A stretch of 13,657 bases of DNA, taken from assembly GCA_003500955.1 (NCBI GenBank), contig DNQP01000027.1, positions 1 through 13,657 of the forward strand, written 5' to 3'. This stretch comes from Curvibacter sp. GTDB taxonomy: Bacteria > Pseudomonadota > Gammaproteobacteria > Burkholderiales > Burkholderiaceae_C. This document shows, piece after piece, positions 7,423 to 13,495 of this stretch (positions are counted from its first letter, which is position 1; every line of letters begins with the position of its first letter). The translations under genes and the position numbers were made by a program. Below the pieces are notes generated by a model. That model saw only the letters and a list, made by a program, of their open reading frames with translations, did no database searches and was not told where the DNA came from.

Positions 7423-8406
7423 TCAGTAGAGCTTGCGCGTGCGCGCCTGCAGGCGCGCCAGGCCCAGCAGGATATCCGTGTTCGGCGTGGGCACGCCGGT
7501 GAGGGTGCCCAGCTCCTGCACCACGGTGACCAGCGCGTCGAGCTCCACGGGGCGACCCGCTTCCAGGTCCTGCAGCATCGAGGTCTTGAAGGCGCCGAGC
7601 TTGCGCGTGACCTCGTGCCGGTTCTCGGGTTGCTGGAAGATGGGGATGCCGATGCGTGCGCCGATCTCCTTGGCCTCGAGCATGATGTTCGAGATGAAGC
7701 CGCGCACCAGCGGGTCGTCGAGGATCTTGTCGGTGGTGGCGCCCGTGAGTGCGCTCACGGGGTTCACGGTCATATTGCCCCAGAGCTTGTACCAGATGTC
7801 CTTCTGGATCTGGGCCGAGAGCTCGGTCTCGAAGCCGGCCTGCGTGAGCAGGGCCACGAGCTGCTGCACGCGCTCGGTCTTCTGCCCCGAGGGCTCGCCG
7901 ATGATGAGGCGGTTGCCAAAGTGATGCCGCGCCAGGCCGGGTTCCACGATCGCGCTGCTGGCGTGCACCACGCCGCCGACGATGTGCGTGGCCGGTATGC
8001 CCGCGGCGATCTCGCCCTTGGTGTCGATGGCCTTGAGCTGCGTGCCCGCGAACTTCTCGCCGAAGCCCTGGAAAAACCACCAGGGCACGCCGTTCATGGC
8101 GGTGAGCACCACGGTGTTCGGGCCCAGCAGCGGCCGGATGTGGCGCGCCACCTCGGCCAGGGCTGGCGCCTTGACGGCCACGACCACCAGGTCCTGCACG
8201 CCCAGCGCCGCCGGGTCGGCGCTGGCCTGCACGGGCACGGCCAGGGTCTGCCGTTCGAACTGGCAGCGCAGCCCGTGCTGCTGCAGGGCGGCCAGCGTGG
8301 CGCCACGCGCCACCACGCTGACCGTGCAGCCGGCCTGGCCCAGGCGCGTGCCCAGCCAGGCGCCGATGGCGCCGGCGCCGTAGATGCAGACCTTGCGGAA
8401 ACTCAT
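7423..8406 (-). CDS. Ketopantoate reductase (PanE/ApbA)-family 2-oxoacid reductase
   Basis: A 327-residue NAD(P)H-dependent reductase of the PanE/ApbA family, which reduces 2-oxo acids (classically 2-dehydropantoate to pantoate) in the cytoplasm. The Rossmann motif GAGAIGAWLG is at residues 10-19, with TAMNG (N105-G106) at the substrate-facing loop. WYKLWGN with K207, N211 and N215 reproduces the spacing of the E. coli PanE catalytic set K176/N180/N184. EAGRPVELDAL in the C-terminal helical domain is the counterpart of the family's substrate-binding glutamate region. The length exceeds E. coli PanE (303 aa) with insertions near residues 108-130. A GGAGG ribosome binding site precedes the ATG by about 9 nt. 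Its context, after a dehydratase and a Bug protein and before two exporters, argues for a catabolic 2-oxo/2-hydroxy acid role rather than housekeeping pantothenate synthesis, but the true substrate is not readable, so no symbol is given. Confidence 0.85.
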   Translation of the reverse strand: MSFRKVCIYGAGAIGAWLGTRLGQAGCTVSVVARGATLAALQQHGLRCQFERQTLAVPVQASADPAALGVQDLVVVAVKAPALAEVARHIRPLLGPNTVVLTAMNGVPWWFFQGFGEKFAGTQLKAIDTKGEIAAGIPATHIVGGVVHASSAIVEPGLARHHFGNRLIIGEPSGQKTERVQQLVALLTQAGFETELSAQIQKDIWYKLWGNMTVNPVSALTGATTDKILDDPLVRGFISNIMLEAKEIGARIGIPIFQQPENRHEVTRKLGAFKTSMLQDLEAGRPVELDALVTVVQELGTLTGVPTPNTDILLGLARLQARTRKLY

Positions 8407-8429
8407 GTCTTGTGTCCTCCCTGGCCGCA

Positions 8430-8459
8430 GGCCGGTGCGTGCCGGCCCGCGGATCCGCG
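8430..8459 (-). repeat. Tandem palindromes between the bug and panE-like genes
   Basis: Two adjacent dyads sit in the 64-nt gap: GGCCGG (8430-8435) with CCGGCC (8442-8447) around a 6-nt loop, and a perfect 12-bp palindrome CGCGGATCCGCG (8448-8459). In the transcript they follow the binding-protein ORF directly. Neither has a T-run, so they are not standard terminators. A role in 3' end protection of the upstream mRNA, as known for REP-like hairpins after periplasmic binding-protein genes, is inference. Confidence 0.45.
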
Positions 8460-8470
8460 CGCGTTGACCC

Positions 8471-9460
8471 TCAGGCGTCGGCGGTAAAACCGATGGACTT
8501 GACGATGGGCGCCCACTTGGCCGTGTCCTGCTTGAGCAGCTCGACCAGCTCGGCCGGATTGTTGGACATGGCCTCCAGGCCGAAGACGGCCAGGCCGTCC
8601 ACCACCTCCTTGACCGCCAGCGCCGCCTTGAGCGCGCTGTTCATGCGGTTCACGAGCGCGGCATCGGCCTTGGGCGGCAGGAAGAAGGCGAACCACTCGC
8701 TGTGCGTCAGCTCCTTGTAGCCCTGCTCGGCATAGGTGGGTACATCCGGGGCGAAGCGGTTGCGCTTGCTGCCCGAGGTCGCGAGGATGCGAACCTTGCC
8801 CGTGGCCAGGTGCTGCGTGATGTCGCCGATGGGGCCGCTCACCGCCGCGATCTGGCCGCCCAGCAGGTCCTGCATGGCGGGCTGGGTGCCGCGGTAGGCG
8901 GCGTGCTTCAAGTCCAGGCCCGCGCTCTTGCCCAGCAGCGCGCCCACGAAGTGCGGCGTGGAGCCAGCCGCGGGTGAACCGAAGTTGGCCTGGCTGGGAT
9001 TGGCCTTGGCCCAGGCGACGAAATCCGCCAGGGTCTTGACGCTGGCCGGCACCAGCGGGCCGACGGCGAAGCCGAAGTCGAACACGCAGGCCAGCGTCAC
9101 GGGCGTGACGTCGGCCACGGGGTCGTAGGGCAGCTTCTTGTAGATGTGCGGGTAGATGGTGAACATCGAGGTCGGCGACTGCAGCAGCGTCGTGCCGTCG
9201 GCCGGCGCACCCTTGATGAACTGGATGGCGATCTGCCCGCCAGCGCCGGTGCGGTTTTCGACCACCACGGTCTTGGCGTAGGAGCCGGTCAGGCCCGTGC
9301 CCACGCGGCGGCAGGTGTTGTCCGAGGTGCCGCCGGCCGCGAAGCCGGTGACGATCTTCAGCGTGTCGATCTGGGCCTGGGCCCAGGCCTGCTGGCCGAT
9401 GCTGGCCAGCAGCGCGGCAGCGCCCGTGGACTGGATGAGGTGGCGGCGTTGGATGCTCAT
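8471..9460 (-). CDS. Bug/TctC-family periplasmic substrate-binding protein
   Basis: A 329-residue binding protein of the Bug/TctC family. The signal peptide starts MSIQRRHLIQ, with a twin-arginine-like RRHLI motif, followed by a hydrophobic stretch and a likely cleavage after AWA (residue 27). Mature-domain signatures are IVTGFAAGGTSDNTCRR, VVVENRTGAGGQIA, FGSPAAGSTPHFVGALLG, AAYRGTQPAMQDLLGGQIA and YAEQGYKEL, all positioned as in the family. It diverges from the 322-residue Bug protein elsewhere in the window (for example FGSPAAGS in place of YASAGNGT), so it probably binds another ligand. An AAGGAG ribosome binding site lies about 7 nt before the ATG. It lies 33 nt after the dehydratase stop, inside the six-gene run, which makes it the best clue that the run imports a small organic acid. 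No TctA/TctB partner is present; the EamA permeases downstream belong to another superfamily and are not known partners of Bug proteins. Confidence 0.92.
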   Translation of the reverse strand: MSIQRRHLIQSTGAAALLASIGQQAWAQAQIDTLKIVTGFAAGGTSDNTCRRVGTGLTGSYAKTVVVENRTGAGGQIAIQFIKGAPADGTTLLQSPTSMFTIYPHIYKKLPYDPVADVTPVTLACVFDFGFAVGPLVPASVKTLADFVAWAKANPSQANFGSPAAGSTPHFVGALLGKSAGLDLKHAAYRGTQPAMQDLLGGQIAAVSGPIGDITQHLATGKVRILATSGSKRNRFAPDVPTYAEQGYKELTHSEWFAFFLPPKADAALVNRMNSALKAALAVKEVVDGLAVFGLEAMSNNPAELVELLKQDTAKWAPIVKSIGFTADA

Positions 9461-9493
9461 GTCGGTCTCCTTGGTGTGATGGGGTGAGCAGGT

Positions 9494-11227
9494 TCAGGAA
9501 AGGTCACGCAGCCAGGTCACGGGCCCGGAGTGGGTCACCGCGCCCTGGTGGCTGGGGCGTACTAAGCGTGCATATTTTTCCAGCAGACCGCCCTGGGCGA
9601 CCCCCGTGTTTACCTTGACATCGGCCAGCCGCCGGGCGATGTCGTCCGCGGACAGCTCCACCGAGATGCTGCGGGTCGGTGCGCGGGCGTCGATGGCGAT
9701 GATGTCCCCATCACGCAATGCGGCTATCGGCCCGCGGTCGGCCGCCTCGGGCCCGGCGTAACCGATGCACAGGCCGCGCGTGGCGCCCGAAAAGCGCCCG
9801 TCGGTCAGCAGGGCCACCTTGTCGCCCATGCCCTGGCCGTAGAGCAGGGCCGTGATGCCCAGCATCTCGCGCATGCCCGGGCTGCCCTTGGGCCCCTCGT
9901 TGCGGATCACGATCACGTCGCCCGGCTGGTAGCGCATGGACTGCACGGCCGCCTGGGCCTCTTCCTCGGACTCGAACACACGCGCCGGCCCGCGGTGCAC
10001 CAGGGTCTTGAGGCCGGCCGTCTTGAGCAGGGCGCCGTCGGGGCAGAGGTTGCCCTTGAGCACGGCGAGTCCGCCGTCCTTGGAGAGCGCATCTTCGAAG
10101 CGGCGCACCACCTGGCCGTCGGGGTCGTTGGCGTCGGCGATTTCCTCGGCCAGCGTGCGGCCGGTCCAGGTCAGCGTGTCGCCATGCAGGTGGCCACTGC
10201 GCAGCAGCTCGCGCAGCACCACGGCCGCACCGCCGATGTAGTACATGTCGCGCGCCAGGTATTTGCCGCCCGGGCGCAGGTCGGCGATCAGCGGCGTGCG
10301 CGCAAAGACCTCGGCCACGTCGTCCAGATGAAACTTGATGCCCGCCTCGTGCGCGATGGCCGGGATGTGCAGCGCCGCGTTGGTCGAGCCGCCTGTCGCC
10401 GAGACCACGGCACAGGCGTTCTCCAGGGCTTTGCGCGTGACGATGTCGCGCGGCAGCGGGGCACCCCCTTCAACACTGGCCATCACCGCCTGCATCAGTT
10501 GCTTGGCCGCGCGGCGCATCAGCGGCGCGCGTTCGCTGAACACCGCCGGCACCATGCTGGAGCCTATGGGTGCCAGGCCCAGGGCTTCGGAGACCATGCC
10601 CATGGTGTTGGCCGTGAACTGGCCCGCGCAGGCGCCGGCCGTGGGCAGGCAGGCCTGGCTGATGGCGGCCAGCTCCTCGTGCGTGGCGTCGCCGGCCAGC
10701 GCCTTGCCGATGGTTTCGTAGGTGTCGACCACATTGAGGTCGCGCCCGTCCACGCCCGGCGTCTGCCCGGGCAGCGCCGAGCCGCCGTGCACGAAGACGC
10801 TGGGCACATTGCAGCGCACCATGCCCATCATCAGGCCGGGCAGGTTCTTGTCGCAGGCGCCGATGCCGAAGATGCCATCCCACTGGTGGCCGCGCACCGA
10901 GGCTTCCACGCTGTCGGCAATCAGCTCACGCGAGATCAGCGAGAAGCGCATGCCCGAATGCGCCATGGTCAGGCCGTCGGACACCGAGACCACCGGGCAC
11001 TCGTGCGGCGTGCCGCCGCCGGCGTAGATGCCGGTCTTGGCATGCTGGGCCTGATCGCGCAGGTTGAGGTTGCAGGGGCTCATCTCGCCGCCGGTGTGGA
11101 AGACGCCGATGTGCGGGCGGGCAATGTCTTCGGCGTCCTGGCCCAGGGCGTGCAGAAAGCTGCGCGTGGTGGCGCGGATGGTGCCTTCGTAGATGGTGGC
11201 GGAGCGGAACTTCTTCTTCTCGGTCAT
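9494..11227 (-). CDS. IlvD/Edd-family dehydratase (dihydroxy-acid or sugar-acid dehydratase)
   Basis: A 577-residue Fe-S dehydratase of the IlvD/Edd family, which removes water from 2,3-dihydroxy acids to give 2-oxo acids. The three cluster cysteines are C52 (SPCNLN), C125 (GACDKN, followed by K127 of the CDK motif) and C200 (GACAGQFTANTM). VSVSDGLTMAHSGM and SRELIADSVEA, GGSTNAALHIPAIAHEAGI, LKGNLCPDG, GPKGSPGM and the active-site serine motif TDGRFSGATRG are all present, so the enzyme looks intact. It departs from canonical biosynthetic IlvD at HTGGEMSPCN (usually NSWNE-type), PHECPVVSVSDG (usually PxEFNTI), SGATRG (usually SGGT.G) and IGYAGPEAA. This suggests a sugar-acid or other hydroxy-acid substrate. 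The ATG at 11227 begins 4 nt after the SDR stop; its ribosome binding site (AGGA) lies inside the SDR gene end. Branched-chain amino acid synthesis remains possible, so ilvD is not assigned. Confidence 0.88.
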   Translation of the reverse strand: MTEKKKFRSATIYEGTIRATTRSFLHALGQDAEDIARPHIGVFHTGGEMSPCNLNLRDQAQHAKTGIYAGGGTPHECPVVSVSDGLTMAHSGMRFSLISRELIADSVEASVRGHQWDGIFGIGACDKNLPGLMMGMVRCNVPSVFVHGGSALPGQTPGVDGRDLNVVDTYETIGKALAGDATHEELAAISQACLPTAGACAGQFTANTMGMVSEALGLAPIGSSMVPAVFSERAPLMRRAAKQLMQAVMASVEGGAPLPRDIVTRKALENACAVVSATGGSTNAALHIPAIAHEAGIKFHLDDVAEVFARTPLIADLRPGGKYLARDMYYIGGAAVVLRELLRSGHLHGDTLTWTGRTLAEEIADANDPDGQVVRRFEDALSKDGGLAVLKGNLCPDGALLKTAGLKTLVHRGPARVFESEEEAQAAVQSMRYQPGDVIVIRNEGPKGSPGMREMLGITALLYGQGMGDKVALLTDGRFSGATRGLCIGYAGPEAADRGPIAALRDGDIIAIDARAPTRSISVELSADDIARRLADVKVNTGVAQGGLLEKYARLVRPSHQGAVTHSGPVTWLRDLS

Positions 11228-11231
11228 GCGT

Positions 11232-12008
11232 TCATCCTGCGTTGAGGTGCAGGCCGTTGTCCAGGGGGATCACCGTGCCCGTCATGCCGGGCGCGCGTTC
11301 GGTCAGGAAGCAGGCCAGCGCGGCCACTTCTTCGGGCTGCGACACGCGTCGCAGCGGCGAGCTCGCGGTCTGCACCTGCAGCACCTCGGCGTGGCGTGTG
11401 GCGTCCAGCACGCGGCTGGGCAGGCCGCCGTCGACAAAGCCCGGCGCGATGGCGTTGACGCGGACCTGCGGGCCCAGCGCGCGGGCCAGTGCCAGCGTGA
11501 GCGTGTTGACCGCGCCCTTGGAGGCCGCGTAGGCCATGGACGAGCCGCGACCGATGAGGCCGCCGATGGAGGAGATGTTGACCACGCTGCCGCGGCCGCT
11601 GGCCTTCAAAGCTGGCGCGCAGGCGCGCGTCATGCGATACAGGCCCACGGTGTTCACGTCGTAGGTGCGGTGGAATTCCTCGGGCGTCAGCGCGTCCAGG
11701 TCGGTGTGCGCGATGAAACGTGTGGTGCCCGCGCAGTTGATCAGCGCGTCGATGCGGCCGAACTTCTGCAGCGCGCCCTGCACGAAGGCCGCGCAGCTCT
11801 CGTCCTGGCTCACGTCCAGCTGCAGCAGCAGCGGGCTCACGCCATGCGCCTCGCATTCGGTGGCCACGTCGAGCAGGGCCACGCGGTTGCTCTCGTCTAG
11901 CCAACTCAGGCCCAGGTCCCAGCCATGCGCCGCGAACTCGCGCGCGCAGGCCGCACCGATGCCGGTGGCGGCGCCGGTGATGAGACAGACGGGGCGGGGG
12001 CTGGACAT
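11232..12008 (-). CDS. Short-chain dehydrogenase/reductase (SDR), first gene of the six-gene run
   Basis: A 258-residue classical SDR that oxidises or reduces an alcohol/ketone with NAD(P)(H). The cofactor motif TGAATGIG is at residues 11-18, LDVS at 64-67, NCAG at 91-94 and structural N119. The catalytic triad is S147, Y160 and K164 (SSIGG, then YAASK), and PGFV follows at the usual position after the helix. Only three residues, NAG, follow the L of the C-terminal LDNGLHL block. The residues after the second beta-strand (GLSWLDESNR) do not settle NAD versus NADP. The ATG at 12008 gives a standard SDR N-terminus; an in-frame ATG 18 codons earlier adds a non-conserved leader. No strong Shine-Dalgarno is seen. 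The dehydratase gene follows after 4 nt. Pairing with an IlvD/Edd enzyme parallels non-phosphorylative sugar oxidation routes, where an SDR acts first, but FabG-like or other roles are possible. Confidence 0.9.
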   Translation of the reverse strand: MSSPRPVCLITGAATGIGAACAREFAAHGWDLGLSWLDESNRVALLDVATECEAHGVSPLLLQLDVSQDESCAAFVQGALQKFGRIDALINCAGTTRFIAHTDLDALTPEEFHRTYDVNTVGLYRMTRACAPALKASGRGSVVNISSIGGLIGRGSSMAYAASKGAVNTLTLALARALGPQVRVNAIAPGFVDGGLPSRVLDATRHAEVLQVQTASSPLRRVSQPEEVAALACFLTERAPGMTGTVIPLDNGLHLNAG

Positions 12009-12047
12009 GGGGCGGTGCAAAAGCCTGTGGAGCTTAAGCGAGACCGA

Positions 12048-12061
12048 TGGCGTCCACGCCA
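12048..12061 (-). promoter_or_regulatory. 14-bp inverted repeat upstream of the SDR gene
   Basis: TGGCGT and ACGCCA flank a CC centre, forming a 14-bp dyad 40 nt before the SDR start in the divergent region shared with radA. Outer CGA/TCG arms extend it imperfectly. It could be an operator for the six-gene run or a leader hairpin. No regulator gene is present in the window. Confidence 0.3.
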
Positions 12062-12081
12062 CATCGTCGGATGTCCGGCGG

Positions 12082-12097
12082 CTGTGATTTCATACAG
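12082..12097 (+). promoter_or_regulatory. LexA-type operator (SOS box) upstream of radA
   Basis: The 16-bp site is CTGT (12082-12085), eight bases, then ACAG (12094-12097), an exact match to the gamma/betaproteobacterial LexA consensus CTGT-N8-ACAG, with the favoured TA continuing on the right side. It lies 20 nt before the radA ATG. TATTAA follows at once (12098-12103), the same arrangement as E. coli recA, where the -10 element directly follows the ACAG half-site. The match is seen in the sequence; LexA binding is inferred. Confidence 0.6.
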
Positions 12098-12111
12098 TAT
12101 TAAGCTACTAT
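12098..12111 (+). promoter_or_regulatory. AT-rich -10 region for radA
   Basis: TATTAA (12098-12103) or TACTAT (12106-12111) could be the -10 element; neither has a good -35 hexamer. Transcription from either would give a leader of about 0-8 nt, and no Shine-Dalgarno precedes the ATG, so the radA mRNA may be nearly leaderless. The complementary strand of 12106-12111 (as ATAGTA/TATAGT) could serve the divergent run. Confidence 0.35.
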
Positions 12112-12117
12112 AGGCGC

Positions 12118-13485
12118 ATGGCCAAGGAAAAAACCCTCTACAGCTGCAACGAGTGCGGCGGCACCAGCCCCAAGTGGCTGGGCAAGTGCCCGCATTGCAA
12201 TGCCTGGAACGCGCTGGTCGAGACCGTGGCCGAGAGCACGGCGCCGGCCAAGAACCGCTTTGCCGCGCTGGCCAAGACGGCCGAGGTCGCCACCCTGGCC
12301 GACATCGAGGCCTCGGATGTGGACCGCACGCCCACGGGCCAGGACGAGCTGGACCGTGTGCTGGGCGGCGGCATCGTCGAAGGCGGTGTGGTGCTGATCG
12401 GCGGCGACCCGGGCATCGGCAAGTCCACCTTGCTGCTGCAGGCCCTGGACGCCCTGCAGCGCGCGTGCCACAAGACGCTGTACGTCACCGGCGAGGAGAG
12501 CGGGGCGCAAGTGGCCCTGCGCGCGCGCCGCCTGGGGCTGGACGGCTCGCAGGTGCAGGTGCTGGCCGAGATCCAGCTCGAAAAGATCCTGGCCACGCTG
12601 GACGCGCAGCAACCGGCCATCGCCGTGATCGACTCCATCCAGACCGTGTACTCGGAACAACTGACCTCGGCCCCCGGCTCGGTGGCCCAGGTGCGTGAAT
12701 GCGCGGCCCATCTGACACGTGCCGCCAAGGCCGGTGGCACGGCCATCGTGCTCGTGGGCCACGTCACCAAAGAAGGCGCGCTGGCCGGCCCGCGTGTGCT
12801 CGAGCACATGGTGGACACGGTGCTCTACTTCGAGGGCGACACGCACAGCAGCTTTCGCCTGATCCGCGCCATCAAGAACCGCTTCGGCGCGGTCAACGAG
12901 ATCGGCGTCTTCGCGATGACGGAGAAAGGCCTCAAGGGCGTGAGCAACCCCAGCGCCATTTTCCTCTCGCAACATGCCGAGCCCGTGCCGGGCAGCTGCG
13001 TGATGGTCACGCTCGAAGGCACGCGCCCCATGCTGGTCGAGATCCAGGCCCTGGTGGACAGTGGCGGCCCGTCACCCCGTCGTCTGTCCGTGGGCCTGGA
13101 CCGGGACCGCCTGGCCATGCTGCTGGCCGTGCTGCACCGCCATGCCGGTGTGGCCTGCCTGGACCAGGACGTCTTCGTCAACGCCGTGGGCGGTGTGCGC
13201 ATCAGCGAGCCGGCGGCTGACCTGGCCGTGATGCTGGCCATCACCTCCTCGCTACGCGGTCGTGCCCTGCCCAAGGGTTTCCTCGCCTTCGGTGAAGTAG
13301 GCTTGGCCGGTGAGGTGCGGCCAGCGCCGCGCGGGCAGGAGCGCCTCAAGGAAGCCGCCAAGCTGGGCTTCTCTGTGGCCGTCGTTCCCAAGGCCAATGC
13401 GCCCAAGAAGGCCATCGAGGGCCTGACCATCCATGCGGTGGATCGGGTGGAGGAGGCCTTGCAGGTGCTGCGTACGCTCGAATAG
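12118..13485 (+). CDS. radA: DNA repair protein RadA (Sms)
   Basis: A full-length 455-residue RadA (E. coli RadA is 460 aa), a RecA-like, hexameric DnaB-type ATPase that drives branch migration and processing of recombination intermediates with RecA. The N-terminal zinc finger has C10, C13, C24 and C27 (CNEC...CPHC). The Walker A motif GGDPGIGKST spans 95-104 with K102, and the Walker B strand is in AIAVIDSIQ. The RadA-specific KNRFG motif is at 253-257. The C-terminal LonP-like domain (about 290-455) ends with GEVGLAGEVRP and a segment like that of LonC, but it lacks the protease serine, as in all RadA. The ATG at 12118 fits the family N-terminus exactly. It is divergent from the SDR gene, with a LexA-type box 20 nt upstream of the start. 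Confidence 0.97.
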   Translation: MAKEKTLYSCNECGGTSPKWLGKCPHCNAWNALVETVAESTAPAKNRFAALAKTAEVATLADIEASDVDRTPTGQDELDRVLGGGIVEGGVVLIGGDPGIGKSTLLLQALDALQRACHKTLYVTGEESGAQVALRARRLGLDGSQVQVLAEIQLEKILATLDAQQPAIAVIDSIQTVYSEQLTSAPGSVAQVRECAAHLTRAAKAGGTAIVLVGHVTKEGALAGPRVLEHMVDTVLYFEGDTHSSFRLIRAIKNRFGAVNEIGVFAMTEKGLKGVSNPSAIFLSQHAEPVPGSCVMVTLEGTRPMLVEIQALVDSGGPSPRRLSVGLDRDRLAMLLAVLHRHAGVACLDQDVFVNAVGGVRISEPAADLAVMLAITSSLRGRALPKGFLAFGEVGLAGEVRPAPRGQERLKEAAKLGFSVAVVPKANAPKKAIEGLTIHAVDRVEEALQVLRTLE

Positions 13486-13495
13486 GAGCTGTTTT
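13473..13495 (+). terminator. Possible weak terminator overlapping the radA stop
   Basis: GCTC and GAGC around a 6-nt loop are followed by TGTTTTTA. The T-run is good, but the stem is only 4 bp and overlaps the stop codon, so efficiency is doubtful. Confidence 0.3.

Noticed and set aside
5964..7502. Long plus-strand open frame (512 codons) opposite the two EamA genes
   Set aside because: It is rich in Gln, Arg, His and Gly with no domain sense, typical of an antisense shadow in high-GC DNA; the minus strand encodes clear DMT proteins.
9995..11245. Plus-strand open frame (416 codons) opposite the dehydratase
   Set aside because: Low-complexity Gly/His/Arg/Gln composition and full overlap with an intact IlvD/Edd enzyme.
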